Shown here: piece by piece, positions 18,655-27,278 of the stretch | How the letters are laid out: each line of letters begins with the position of its first letter | Position numbering within the stretch: the first letter of the stretch is position 1 | DNA from: Phyllobacteriaceae bacterium Water-Bin73 | GTDB lineage: Bacteria; Pseudomonadota; Alphaproteobacteria; RS24 | DNA length: 46,332 nucleotides | Direction of reading: 5' to 3' | Assembly: GCA_900197605.1 (NCBI GenBank) | Contig: FZLQ01000002.1 | Coordinates: forward strand, 1 to 46,332 | The notes under the pieces: model-generated | The model's database searches: none | Told to the model about the DNA's origin: nothing | What the model saw: only the letters and a program-made list of their open reading frames with translations | Translations under genes and position numbers: made by a program

Positions 18655-19970
18655 TGGCCGTTTTGCGGCTGTATCTCTGCTTCGCATTTTTAGCCGCGCC
18701 GCTGCTTCGGTTTCAACTGCGCCAACGCGCCGAGGCCGGACGCGAAGAACCGCACCGCTTGCCGGAACGCATCGGCCATGCCTCACACCAACGCCCCAGC
18801 GGCGCGTTGATTTGGGTGCATGCCGCATCAGTCGGTGAAACCAATTCCGTGCTGCCGCTCATCAGCGATATGCTGGCGGCAGATGAGGCGTTACATATTT
18901 TGCTGACCACCGGCACTGTCACCTCGGCTGAAATTGTGGCGAGCTACCAAGCGCGCGACAAAGCTGCGGGGCAGCGTCTTATTCATCAATATGCGCCGCT
19001 CGACCGCCGCAAATGGGTGATGCGCTTTCTCTCGCATTGGCGCCCGCAAGCCGCGCTTTGGGTCGAGAGCGAAATTTGGCCGAATACGGTGTTGGCCTGC
19101 GAAGCGCATGGGCTGAAGCCGATTATGCTGAACGGGCGCATGTCGCCGCGCTCTTTCAAATACTGGCAACGCTTTGGCAAAGCGGCACGATTTCTGCTCG
19201 GCAAATTCGCGTTATTGACCGCGCAAGATGATATGAGCGCGACGCGCTTACGCGAATTGGGACTGGCCGAGGTCGCCACGCCTGGCAATTTGAAACTCGA
19301 CGCGCCGGCGCTTGTTGCTGATGAAAAACAATTGGCAGACTTACATACCGCCATCGGCACGCGGCCCCATTGGCTGGCAGCCAGCACGCATCAGGGCGAG
19401 GAAGAGCAATTGCTCATGGCGCATCAAATGATTGGCGAAACAATTGGCGCACAGATGGATAAGCTGCTGACCATTATTGTGCCGCGTCACCCGAACCGTG
19501 GCGCGGCGATTGCCGAGGCGCTGGGCAAGCATGGCGTCAATATTGCCCAACGTTCCAAAGGCGAGATGCCCAATGCCGATACTGATATTTATGTGATGGA
19601 TACGCTGGGCGAGATGGGGCTGGCCTATCGGCTGGCCGATATTGCCTTTATCGGCGGCACATTGGTGCCGCATGGGGGGCAAAATCCGTTTGAAGCGGCG
19701 CAACTCGATTGCGCTATTTTGCACGGGCCGCATATCGAGAATTTTGAAAGCCTGTTCACGGATTTGGCGAGCAAAGGCGCGACTGCCGAAGCAACTGATG
19801 CGGCGACGCTGGCGGCACAAGTCACCGCGCTGCTGAATACGCCGACCACCATCGCGCAAATGCAAAAGGCCGCCAAAGATTATAGCGCGGCGATGGGCGG
19901 GGCGCGGGCGCGCATGGCCGCGCTTTTGCGTCCATTTATCGGACAAGCAAACGAGGCGCGACATGGCTGA
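18654..19970 (+). CDS. waaA: 3-deoxy-D-manno-octulosonic acid (Kdo) transferase
   Basis: The 438-residue GT30 family enzyme transfers Kdo from CMP-Kdo to lipid IVA at the cytoplasmic face of the inner membrane. Conserved segments are WVHAASVGETNSVLPL (N-terminal), WVESEIWPNTVLACEAHGLKPIMLNGRMSPRSF, PGNLKLDAPA and FIGGTLVPHGGQNPFEAAQLDCAILHGPHIENF. The start ATG overlaps the stop of the exporter (TAATG), and its end overlaps lpxK by 8 bases, so the three genes form a tight operon. Confidence 0.96.
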   Translation: MAVLRLYLCFAFLAAPLLRFQLRQRAEAGREEPHRLPERIGHASHQRPSGALIWVHAASVGETNSVLPLISDMLAADEALHILLTTGTVTSAEIVASYQARDKAAGQRLIHQYAPLDRRKWVMRFLSHWRPQAALWVESEIWPNTVLACEAHGLKPIMLNGRMSPRSFKYWQRFGKAARFLLGKFALLTAQDDMSATRLRELGLAEVATPGNLKLDAPALVADEKQLADLHTAIGTRPHWLAASTHQGEEEQLLMAHQMIGETIGAQMDKLLTIIVPRHPNRGAAIAEALGKHGVNIAQRSKGEMPNADTDIYVMDTLGEMGLAYRLADIAFIGGTLVPHGGQNPFEAAQLDCAILHGPHIENFESLFTDLASKGATAEATDAATLAAQVTALLNTPTTIAQMQKAAKDYSAAMGGARARMAALLRPFIGQANEARHG

Positions 19971-20994
19971 ACCGCGCTTTTGGCAATCACGCCTGCATCC
20001 CATCGCTTTGGCACTGACGCCGCTATCCCTTATCTATCGCGGGCTGGAGGCCGCCAATCGCAAATTGGCGCATACCCAACATCCGGGCAAGCCGGTGATT
20101 TGCGTCGGCAATCTGACCGCCGGTGGTGCGGGTAAAACGCCGACAGTGCAATGGCTGGCCGAACAATTAACCGCGCAAAATAAACGCCCCGCCATTTTGT
20201 CGCGTGGCTATGGGGGGCGTGAAAAAGGCCCATTGAAAGTCGATGTCGGCCGCCATGACGCCACACAAGTTGGTGATGAGCCGCTCATGCTGGCGGCGGA
20301 TTGGCTGGTTTATATAGGCGCTGACCGCATGCAGAGCCTGCGTCTGGCTGTGCAAGACGGGGCTGATGTGATGATAAAAGATGACGGTTTTCAAAACCCG
20401 TTACTGGCGCATCATTTCAATCTGATTGTTGTCGATGGCAAGACCGGTCTTGGCAATCAACGCTTGCTGCCAAGCGGGCCGCTGCGCCAACCGCTTGACG
20501 CGGCGCTTCAAAAACTCGATGCGCTTTTGGTGTTGGGCGCGCCGACGCATGACAGTCTCGGCTTTTTGATGGATGCGGTGGAAGCCTTTGGCAAGCCGGT
20601 TTTTCATGGGCAGATTACCGCCGCGCAAATAGAAACCGATATAAAGACCGGCAAAGTCCACGGCTTTTGCGGCATCGCCAAGCCGGAGAAATTCCGCGCC
20701 AGCCTTGAGGCGCAGGGCGTTGAGATTGTCGGTTTCACAACTTTTGCTGACCACCATAATTTTACCGATAGCGACGCTCAAAAATTGCTCGATACAGGCG
20801 AGGCGCTGATGACCACGCAAAAAGATATGGCGCGGTTGCGCGGCGCGCCCTCCGGCAGCGCGCGAGCCATATTGGCCGCCACGGCTCAGGTTTTGTCGGT
20901 TAAGCTGGTCGTCGATAATGCCGCCGCCTTAATGCATGCGATTGACACCGCGCTGGCCAATGGCCAAGCCAATCAGCTTTATAAATCTTATTAA
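19963..20994 (+). CDS. lpxK: Tetraacyldisaccharide 4'-kinase
   Basis: 343 residues. LpxK phosphorylates the 4' position of the lipid A disaccharide, a step before Kdo transfer. The N-terminus has a membrane-associated helix and an ATP-binding P-loop VGNLTAGGAGKTPTVQWLAE (about 48-67). These are followed by the typical LSRGYGGREKGPLKVD and the DDGFQNPLLAHHFNLIVVDG motif. The GTLVLPAGPLRE-like segment reads LLPSGPLRQPL. It overlaps waaA by 8 bases. It converges on the M23-like gene, with only 6 bases between their stops and no obvious terminator. Confidence 0.96.
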   Translation: MAEPRFWQSRLHPIALALTPLSLIYRGLEAANRKLAHTQHPGKPVICVGNLTAGGAGKTPTVQWLAEQLTAQNKRPAILSRGYGGREKGPLKVDVGRHDATQVGDEPLMLAADWLVYIGADRMQSLRLAVQDGADVMIKDDGFQNPLLAHHFNLIVVDGKTGLGNQRLLPSGPLRQPLDAALQKLDALLVLGAPTHDSLGFLMDAVEAFGKPVFHGQITAAQIETDIKTGKVHGFCGIAKPEKFRASLEAQGVEIVGFTTFADHHNFTDSDAQKLLDTGEALMTTQKDMARLRGAPSGSARAILAATAQVLSVKLVVDNAAALMHAIDTALANGQANQLYKSY

Positions 20995-21000
20995 TCAGGT

Positions 21001-21828
21001 TTAGTTTGGCGGCCCGTCTGTTAGCAAAGCCGGGTCGATGCGCGCACCGCGCCAAAACATGCGCCAATCGAGATGCGGGCCGGTAGAGCGTCCGGTCGAG
21101 CCGACGGTCGCAATCACGTCGCCGCGCTTCACCTTATCGCCGACTTTCACCTTCAGACTGTCGAGATGCATATAGGCCGAGGTGACAGACAGCCCGTGAT
21201 CGATGAACACCAGACCGCCCTCAAAATACATATCCGGCTCGGCCAGCGTCACGGTGCCGGAAGCCGGCGCCTTGACCGGCGTGCCGCGCGGCGCGGCAAT
21301 ATCAATTCCGAAATGCGGGCGACGTGGCTCGCCATTGTAAAAACGCTGGCTGCCATAAACCCCGGTCACTCGGCCTTTAGTCGGCCAGACAAAGCCTTCG
21401 GTGAAACCATTATGGCGGCTGGTGGTGGCGCGGGCGGCTTTTTTTAATTTGCTGCCACGGGCAATGCGCGGCCATGCTTCTTCGGGCGGCGTGACCATTG
21501 CCGGTGGCAAGCCATCAATGCGTTGGATTTTATAGCGGCGCTTTTTCAGGCTCAGCGAAATTGTTGCGCGCTTGCCCTTGCGTTGAAATTCCAATTTTTG
21601 CGTCAGCTTGGCATCGCGCCCAAAGCCCAACACAGTGCGGCCATCGACTTGCGGCAATGGCGCGCCATTCAACTTCACTTTCGTTTTATCGGTGAGATGC
21701 AGCACCACCATGCCGCCTTGCGAGAAAGCCCCGCTATGCGCGTGCACAAAATCGCGCGGCAATTCCACCGCCGCCGCGACGAAAGGCATGAGAGCAATAA
21801 AAAAGAAGAGACTAGCTGCGCGCCGCAT
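21001..21828 (-). CDS. LytM/M23-family peptidoglycan hydrolase-like protein
   Basis: 275 residues from an ATG at 21828, beginning with a signal peptide (RRAASLFFFIALMPFVAAAV). The C-terminal M23 domain starts near residue 140. HFGIDIAAP supplies H172 and D176 (HxxxD), and SAYMHLD supplies H221. The usual HxH near the end reads PHLDW, with H252 present and aspartate in place of the second histidine. That substitution may alter zinc binding or make it a non-catalytic LytM factor, although PHLDW-type members are known in proteobacteria. The start overlaps the end of the DUF2093 gene by 17 bases, so the two are coupled. It acts in the periplasm. Confidence 0.88.
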   Translation of the reverse strand: MRRAASLFFFIALMPFVAAAVELPRDFVHAHSGAFSQGGMVVLHLTDKTKVKLNGAPLPQVDGRTVLGFGRDAKLTQKLEFQRKGKRATISLSLKKRRYKIQRIDGLPPAMVTPPEEAWPRIARGSKLKKAARATTSRHNGFTEGFVWPTKGRVTGVYGSQRFYNGEPRRPHFGIDIAAPRGTPVKAPASGTVTLAEPDMYFEGGLVFIDHGLSVTSAYMHLDSLKVKVGDKVKRGDVIATVGSTGRSTGPHLDWRMFWRGARIDPALLTDGPPN

Positions 21829-22012
21829 TATCCAATTCCGCCTGCATGGAAGCATCGGCATCAAGATAGGCTTCTTGGCGCGCCACGCTCCAATAGCGCA
21901 AATCCTCAAGCGCGATTTGCTTGCCGGTCACCGCGCAAAGCACATAAGCGCCGGGCATGATGACGTCGAAATCGCCATCGAGATATTTGATTTGTGCTTC
22001 GCCACCGGCCAT
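21812..22012 (-). CDS. DUF2093 domain small protein
   Basis: 66 residues starting MAGGEAQIKYLDGDFDVI, with a good AGGAG site 5 bases before the ATG. The core GAYVLCAVTGKQIALEDLRYWSVARQEAYLDA is the conserved DUF2093 signature: a CAVTG turn followed by LRYWSV-RQEAY. The family is largely confined to Alphaproteobacteria and is found next to xseA, as here (19 bases after the xseA stop). Function unknown. It lies between xseA and the M23-like gene on the same strand, suggesting one transcript. Confidence 0.88.
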   Translation of the reverse strand: MAGGEAQIKYLDGDFDVIMPGAYVLCAVTGKQIALEDLRYWSVARQEAYLDADASMQAELDNAARS

Positions 22013-22031
22013 AAGCTCTCCTATTGCGCGC

Positions 22032-23498
22032 TCATAATAGCTGACCCTGCCCGCCATCGCCAGACGGTTTGGGTTTTGCTTTGGGTTTGGATTTGGGTTT
22101 TGCTTTGGGTTTGGATTTGGGTTGGGCCTTGTGCTTAACCGACGCCTCGCCCGCCTCCACCCGCGCCGCCACGCTTTGCGCATGTGCCAGACGAATATCC
22201 AGCAAGCTGCCGGTTTTGGCTTGCGCCGCATCGCGCAAGGGCGCGCCGGTTTCATCGAGCACCAGCGCAAAGCCGCGCTCCAACACGCTTTCATGACTCA
22301 ATAAACGCAATTGGCGGCTCAGTGCCTCTAAAGCCGATTGGTAACGCGCCAAACCGGTCTGCATTTGTCGCGCCGCGCGGGCCGTCAGCGCCTGCACCCG
22401 CTCATCTAAGAACTGCAATCTTGCCTTCAACGCTGCCGGGGTGAGCCGCGCCGTGCTTTGTGCCAGCCGTGCCGCCTGTTTGGCGATATTGGCCTGCAAG
22501 CCACCGCCCAGCCTTTGCGCCACCGCATCGAGCCGTTGCGCGGGCAGGGCCAATATATCCTCCAGCTTGGGCAGACCCCGCGCCAAGCCGTCCATATGAT
22601 GGCGCGCCTGCGTCAAGCGGCGCGTTTGCGCGCGCAAGAGCCGCGTTTCAAAATCATTTATCTGTGCCGCCAAATCGGCCCGCACCGGCACGGCCATTTC
22701 CGCCGCCGCTGTTGGAGTTGGGGCGCGACGGTCAGCGGCATAATCAATCAGCGTTGTGTCGGTCTCATGGCCAACGGCTGAGATGAGTGGAATATCGGAT
22801 TGCGCCGCCGTGCGCGCGACAATCTCTTCATTAAAGCCCCACAGGTCTTCCAGACTGCCGCCGCCGCGCGCCACAATCAGCACATCGGGACGCGCAATCG
22901 GCCCGTCTTTGGCCAGCGCGTTAAATCCGGCAATCGCTTTGGCGACTTCTTCGGCGCAAGTGTCGCCCTGCACGCGCACCGGCCAGACCAGCACATGACG
23001 TGGAAACCGATCGTCCAGACGATGCAGAATATCGCGAATAACGGCACCTGACGGGCTGGTAATCACGCCAATGGTTTCCGGCAGATAAGGCAAAGCCTGT
23101 TTGTGAGCCTCATCAAACAGCCCCTCGGCGGCGAGTTGTCTTTTGCGCGCTTCGAGCAGTGCCATCAGCGCGCCCTCACCCGCCGGTTCCATTGCTTCGA
23201 CAATCATTTGATAACGCGATTGACCGGCAAACGTCGTCAGCTTGCCGGTGACGATAACCTCAAGCCCTTGTTCGGGTTGCATGGTCAGCTTTTGCGCTGT
23301 GCCCTTCCACATCACGCCCGACAACACGGCTTTGTCATCTTTCACATCGAAATAAACATGACCCGAGGCCGGTCGCGACACGCGCCCCAATTCACCGCGC
23401 ACCCGTACCCGTCCAAAACTGTCCTCAACCAGCCTTTTGACCTGTCCCGACAGTTCCGAAACCGTAAGTTCCACAAGATTATCGCCGTGTTCGCTCAC
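22032..23498 (-). CDS. xseA: Exodeoxyribonuclease VII large subunit
   Basis: 488 residues from a GTG start at 23498. The N-terminal OB-fold contains GRVRVRGELGRVSRPASGHVYFDVKDD. The catalytic core has VITSPSGAVIRDILHRLDDRFPRHVLVWPVRVQG, ARGGGSLEDLWGFNEE and SAVGHETDTTLIDYAADRRAPTPTAAAE. Long coiled-coil helices fill residues 270-430. ExoVII digests single-stranded DNA with the XseB small subunit, which is not encoded here. The last 30 residues are a Lys/Pro/Ser repeat tail encoded by a 24-base tandem repeat, not typical of E. coli XseA. It is divergent from purD. Confidence 0.96.
   Translation of the reverse strand: MSEHGDNLVELTVSELSGQVKRLVEDSFGRVRVRGELGRVSRPASGHVYFDVKDDKAVLSGVMWKGTAQKLTMQPEQGLEVIVTGKLTTFAGQSRYQMIVEAMEPAGEGALMALLEARKRQLAAEGLFDEAHKQALPYLPETIGVITSPSGAVIRDILHRLDDRFPRHVLVWPVRVQGDTCAEEVAKAIAGFNALAKDGPIARPDVLIVARGGGSLEDLWGFNEEIVARTAAQSDIPLISAVGHETDTTLIDYAADRRAPTPTAAAEMAVPVRADLAAQINDFETRLLRAQTRRLTQARHHMDGLARGLPKLEDILALPAQRLDAVAQRLGGGLQANIAKQAARLAQSTARLTPAALKARLQFLDERVQALTARAARQMQTGLARYQSALEALSRQLRLLSHESVLERGFALVLDETGAPLRDAAQAKTGSLLDIRLAHAQSVAARVEAGEASVKHKAQPKSKPKAKPKSKPKAKPKPSGDGGQGQLL
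22068..22123. repeat. 24-base tandem repeat inside the 3' end of xseA
   Basis: Two identical 24-base units (22068-22091 and 22092-22115) and the start of a third (to about 22123). On the minus strand each encodes PKSKPKAK, giving a basic, proline-rich tail on ExoVII. Multiples of three keep the frame, so copy-number change would lengthen or shorten the tail without frameshift. Confidence 0.9.
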
Positions 23499-23570
23499 TC
23501 TATGCCGCTTTTTCCTGTTCTCGTGTTATGAATCGTCGCCATCATGGCACGGTTTGCAAAAGAGACAAAT

Positions 23571-24878
23571 ATGATGAGTGAAAAACGCAATATTTTGGTT
23601 CTAGGGTCGGGCGGGCGCGAGCATGCGCTGGCTTGGAAAATCGTCCAAAGCCCGCTGCTCGGTAAGCTGTATTGCGCGCCGGGCAATGGCGGCATGGCGA
23701 CACTGGCCGAGAATGTGGCGCTTGATATGGCCGACCATCAGGCGGTTATTCAATTCTGCCAAGACAAGGCGATTGACCTTGTGGTCATCGGGCCGGAAGC
23801 GCCTTTGGTTGCCGGACTGGCTGATGATTTAACCGCCGCCGGTATCGCTGCTTTCGGGCCGGGCAAAATCGCCGCGCAATTGGAGGGGTCGAAAGGCTAC
23901 ACCAAAGACATGTGCGCCGAGGCTGATATTCCGACCGCCGCTTATGGCCGTTTCGACAATGCTTGCGATGCGCTGGCCTATCTCGACACGCTTCCGATTG
24001 CACAAGGGCGCGCGCCGATTGTTGTCAAAGCTGATGGGCTGGCCGCCGGTAAGGGCGTGATTATTGCTGAGGATATACAGACCGCGCGCGATGCGGTGGA
24101 GGATATTTTTGACGGCGCGTTTGGTGAAGCGGGCGCGGAATTGGTGGTCGAAGAATTCATGACCGGCGAGGAAGCCAGTTTCTTCGTGCTGTGCGATGGT
24201 GAAAACGCCCTGCCGCTGGCCACGGCGCAAGACCATAAGCGCGTCGGTGATGGCGATACCGGCCCGAATACGGGCGGCATGGGGGCTTATTCCCCCGCTT
24301 CGATTATGACGCAAGCCCTGATTGACGAAGCCATGAGCAAAATCATCGCCCCGACTTTGGCGACCATGGCGCGGCGCGGCGCGCCTTATCGCGGCGTGCT
24401 TTATGCCGGTTTAATGCTGACACCGGACGGGCCGAAACTGGTCGAATATAATGCGCGCTTTGGCGACCCTGAATGTCAGGTGCTGATGCGCTTGTTGAAA
24501 TCCGACCTTGTGCCCGCACTCGAAGCGGCGGCCATTGGTTCGGTTAAAGATATGACGCTGGACTGGCATGATGATGTCGCCATGACCGTGGTGATGGCGG
24601 CCAATGGCTATCCGGGGTCTTATGATAAAGGCACGGTGATTAACGGCCTCGACGCTGTGAGCGATGACACTGTGGTGTTTCATGCCGGCACGGCGCGGGC
24701 TGAAGACGGCACCATTACCGCCATTGGTGGTCGCGTATTGAACGTGACGGCACGCGGCAAAACAGTGGCGCAAGCCCAAGCAAGCGCCTATGCTGGCGTC
24801 GATGCGATTGATTGGCCGCAAGGTTTTTGCCGCCGCGATATTGGCTATCGGGAAATTGAGCGCGAGAAAAACGACTGA
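23571..24878 (+). CDS. purD: Phosphoribosylamine-glycine ligase
   Basis: About 435 residues from ATG 23571 (ATG 23574 is equally possible). A further upstream ATG at 23544 would add nine unusual residues. PurD joins glycine to phosphoribosylamine using ATP, the second step of purine synthesis. The N-terminus [16 protein letters not shown] is diagnostic, and the ATP-grasp domain has [44 protein letters not shown] and [13 protein letters not shown]. It is divergent from xseA, a typical alphaproteobacterial neighbour. Confidence 0.97.
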   Translation: MMSEKRNILVLGSGGREHALAWKIVQSPLLGKLYCAPGNGGMATLAENVALDMADHQAVIQFCQDKAIDLVVIGPEAPLVAGLADDLTAAGIAAFGPGKIAAQLEGSKGYTKDMCAEADIPTAAYGRFDNACDALAYLDTLPIAQGRAPIVVKADGLAAGKGVIIAEDIQTARDAVEDIFDGAFGEAGAELVVEEFMTGEEASFFVLCDGENALPLATAQDHKRVGDGDTGPNTGGMGAYSPASIMTQALIDEAMSKIIAPTLATMARRGAPYRGVLYAGLMLTPDGPKLVEYNARFGDPECQVLMRLLKSDLVPALEAAAIGSVKDMTLDWHDDVAMTVVMAANGYPGSYDKGTVINGLDAVSDDTVVFHAGTARAEDGTITAIGGRVLNVTARGKTVAQAQASAYAGVDAIDWPQGFCRRDIGYREIEREKND

Positions 24879-24909
24879 GACCGGAAGAGACTTTGAGGGG
24901 ACGCATTTC

Positions 24910-25986
24910 ATGAAAGATGAGGGCATCGAAAAATTTGGCGGCACAAAAGATGTGGCCGAGACGCATAAGTTTAATCAGAAAAATCTGGAAGACTATATGG
25001 CCGCGCATGTTGACGGCTTTGAAGGCCCGCTGGAAGTGCGCCAATTTAAGGGCGGGCAATCCAACCCGACTTATCAGCTTGTGACACCAAATAAAAAATA
25101 TGTGATGCGGCGCAAGCCGCCAGGCAAATTGCTGCCCTCTGCCCATGCGGTTGACCGCGAATATAAAGTCATTACCGCGCTGGGCACGACCGGGTTTCCG
25201 GTGCCGCGCACTTATTGCCTATGCGAGGACGAAAGCATTGTCGGCACCATGTTCTATATTATGGACATGATGGATGGCCGGATTTTATGGGACCCGCAAC
25301 TGCCCGATATTCCGAGAGAAGGCCGCCGCCCGATTTTTGAAGCCAAAGTTAAAACTCTGGCTGATCTGCACAATACCGATTACGAAGCCATTGGCTTGGG
25401 TGATTTCGGCAAGCCCGGTGATTATTTCGCCCGTCAGATTTCGCGCTGGACGAAGCAATATCAGCTTTCCGAGACGCAAGAAATTACCAGCATGAACAAG
25501 CTGATTGATTGGCTGCCCGGCAATATTCCGCCCAGCGATGATGTCTCCATCGTGCATGGCGATTATCGCCTCGACAATATGGTGCTGCACAAAGACAAGC
25601 CGGAAGTCATCGCCGTATTGGATTGGGAATTGTCAACGCTGGGTCATCCGCTCGGCGATTTCACCTATCATTTGATGCAATGGTATATGCGTAGCGATGC
25701 CGGCAGCACCAATACGCTTTTGGGCTGCGATTTCGACGCGCTCAACATTCCCAATGCCGATGAATATACCCGCCTTTATTGCGATGCCACGGGGCGCGAC
25801 GGCATTGAAAACATGGATTTCTATATCGCCTATAATATGTTCCGTCTGGCCGGTATTTTGCAGGGCATTGTCGGGCGGGTGCGCGATGGCACAGCCTCCA
25901 ATGCCCACGCCGCAGCAATGGCCGACCGCGTGAAACCGCTCTCCGATATGGGCTGGGAATATGCGTTAAAGGCAGGGGCGGTATAA
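24910..25986 (+). CDS. Aminoglycoside phosphotransferase-fold protein, ACAD10/11-associated type
   Basis: 358 residues from ATG 24910, with GAGGGG about 10 bases upstream. The open frame upstream lies inside purD. The kinase-like fold shows an N-lobe FKGGQSNPTYQLVTPNKKYVMRRKP (about 47-69), the catalytic loop HGDYRLDNMVLH (H216 to H227) and the metal-binding DWELSTLGHPLGDF (D238). This subgroup matches the kinase-like domain fused to acyl-CoA dehydrogenase in eukaryotic ACAD10/11. Those proteins act on 4-hydroxy fatty acids, so a role in hydroxyacyl-CoA breakdown is plausible. A matching acyl-CoA dehydrogenase lies about 2.8 kb downstream at 28747. It is not likely to be an antibiotic resistance gene. 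Confidence 0.85.
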   Translation: MKDEGIEKFGGTKDVAETHKFNQKNLEDYMAAHVDGFEGPLEVRQFKGGQSNPTYQLVTPNKKYVMRRKPPGKLLPSAHAVDREYKVITALGTTGFPVPRTYCLCEDESIVGTMFYIMDMMDGRILWDPQLPDIPREGRRPIFEAKVKTLADLHNTDYEAIGLGDFGKPGDYFARQISRWTKQYQLSETQEITSMNKLIDWLPGNIPPSDDVSIVHGDYRLDNMVLHKDKPEVIAVLDWELSTLGHPLGDFTYHLMQWYMRSDAGSTNTLLGCDFDALNIPNADEYTRLYCDATGRDGIENMDFYIAYNMFRLAGILQGIVGRVRDGTASNAHAAAMADRVKPLSDMGWEYALKAGAV

Positions 25987-26286
25987 GCACCCGTTTGCCC
26001 CATGGGCGAACACGGTGCGCCTTCCGCCAGCGAGCCGCCGATAGGCGGTGAGTCGGCTGGTATAAGCAGCCTCCCCAAAATGACGAAAGCCCTGCGCAAG
26101 CAACACCTTCTCGTTGGCTCTGCTATAACCCAAGAGCAATCAGCAGACGGTTGATTGGAACGAAGAAGAATAAGACCTGCTAAGAAAAGCACTTTGGCAT
26201 GGCTATCACTCTGACCAATTGGTGTTTACGTTTTGGCGGCAGGCTAAAAATATTGAAGCCAAAGCCAAAGAAAAAGGGGGTGTGCT
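25987..26286. other. 300-base gap, possible decayed small gene
   Basis: No clear gene. On the plus strand, a 50-codon frame from ATG 26002 to the stop at 26152-26154 has no recognisable motif. A second frame reads QQTVDWNEEE, then a TAA at 26171-26173, then continues DLLRKALWHGYHSDQLVF and on to IEAKAKEKGGVL, ending at 26290. The composition looks protein-like (acidic start, Trp and Lys-rich helix), suggesting a small gene broken by one stop codon. Its stop overlaps the stop of the converging gene at 26287. No transposon ends seen. Confidence 0.35.
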
Positions 26287-26706
26287 TTAACCCCGAAACA
26301 AAAACGCCATAAAGCCCATAACGGCGAGAATGATCGTGGTGTTGGAAACGGCCAGCACGCTGAATTTCCGATCAATTGTTTGAAAGCCGGTTTTCATCAC
26401 CCCTTCAAGATGCGCCTCGGTTTTGCGCACATCAATTTGCACATCATCAATCAGCAAGCGGGTTTTTTGAATTTGCTCATTCACCTCGCGGCGCACGGCG
26501 CTGGTGGCCTCGTCAATTTTTCCATCAATTTCATGGCTGAGGCCGACTTGCTCGGCGAGAAAGCCGGTGCGCATATCTTCGAGATCTTGCTTGCTGGCCA
26601 ATTGCCCCAACATGACAGCCTGATTTTCGGCCAGCAATTCGGCTTGCGCTTCTTCCATGCCGCTTTCGGTGAAATCGGAAACAAATTTGCCTTTATCAAA
26701 AGGCAT
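26287..26706 (-). CDS. Coiled-coil protein with C-terminal membrane helix (DUF1640-like)
   Basis: 139 residues. The N-terminus MPFDKGKFVSDFTESGMEEAQAELLAE is followed by a long heptad-like coiled coil (about residues 35-110, with SKQDLEDMR and repeated charged residues). A single membrane helix (VSNTTIILAVMGFMAFLF, about 118-136) ends the protein. This resembles bacterial members of the DUF1640/CCDC90 group, tail-anchored coiled coils related to mitochondrial MCUR1. Its role in bacteria is unknown. An AAGGAG site precedes the ATG. It follows rsmD by divergence-free spacing of 35 bases on the same strand, downstream side. Confidence 0.7.
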   Translation of the reverse strand: MPFDKGKFVSDFTESGMEEAQAELLAENQAVMLGQLASKQDLEDMRTGFLAEQVGLSHEIDGKIDEATSAVRREVNEQIQKTRLLIDDVQIDVRKTEAHLEGVMKTGFQTIDRKFSVLAVSNTTIILAVMGFMAFLFRG

Positions 26707-26741
26707 GGGCCGCGCTCCTTATTCTTATTAATTTGAAATTA

Positions 26742-27278
26742 TCATATGGGCGCCAGAAATATCAATTGCGTATCGCCCTTTATTCGCCGTTCATTTTCCG
26801 TGTAATTATCGGGCGCGATAAAGACCGTGCGCTTGTCTTCTTCCAACACCAGCAACGCATCATCAGCCAAAGCGGAGCGCAAAATCGGCAGCAGCGCCTC
26901 AGCCAGAGCTTTGCCATAGGGCGGGTCGAGCAACACCAAATCAAAGGCTGAGTTTGCGAAATCGACCTTGCGGGCATCGCGGCGCAATAGCGTCGTCATA
27001 TCCGTCGCCCCGCAGCTTGCGATATTTTGCTGAATGACCGCACCGGCCGCAGCGTCATTTTCGATAAATGTGCAATGCGCCGCGCCGCGCGATAAGGCCT
27101 CCAGCCCCAGCGCGCCCGAACCGGCAAATGCGTCCAGCACATTGAGGCCATCAAAATCGAGGCGCGCGCCCAGCATGGAAAATAAAGCCTCGCGATTGCG
27201 GTCCGTGGTTGGCCGTGTGCCGCGCCCTTTGGGCGCCAGCAAACGCGTGCCGCCCCATTTACCGCTTATGACGCGCAT
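26742..27278 (-). CDS. rsmD: 16S rRNA (guanine966-N2)-methyltransferase
   Basis: 178 residues from ATG 27278, with AGGGGC about 9 bases upstream. The upstream extension of the frame overlaps rluB and is not homologous. It starts with MRVISGKWGGTRL, followed by RPTTDRNREALFSML, the SAM-binding motif VLDAFAGSGALGLEALSRGA (about 47-66) and the catalytic DPPYG (118-122). It methylates G966 of 16S rRNA. The start overlaps the 3' end of rluB by 20 bases, so the two are one transcript. rluB-rsmD adjacency is typical of alphaproteobacteria. Confidence 0.96.
   Translation of the reverse strand: MRVISGKWGGTRLLAPKGRGTRPTTDRNREALFSMLGARLDFDGLNVLDAFAGSGALGLEALSRGAAHCTFIENDAAAGAVIQQNIASCGATDMTTLLRRDARKVDFANSAFDLVLLDPPYGKALAEALLPILRSALADDALLVLEEDKRTVFIAPDNYTENERRIKGDTQLIFLAPI

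Noticed and set aside
22068-22123. CRISPR-like repeat
   Set aside because: The units are directly adjacent with no spacers and encode a protein tail.
23829-24314. Minus-strand open frame antisense to purD
   Set aside because: Shadow of a clear purD; no motifs or signals.
24910-25986. Antibiotic resistance reading of the phosphotransferase gene
   Set aside because: Its motifs match the ACAD10/11-associated subgroup, and an acyl-CoA dehydrogenase lies nearby; nothing points to resistance.
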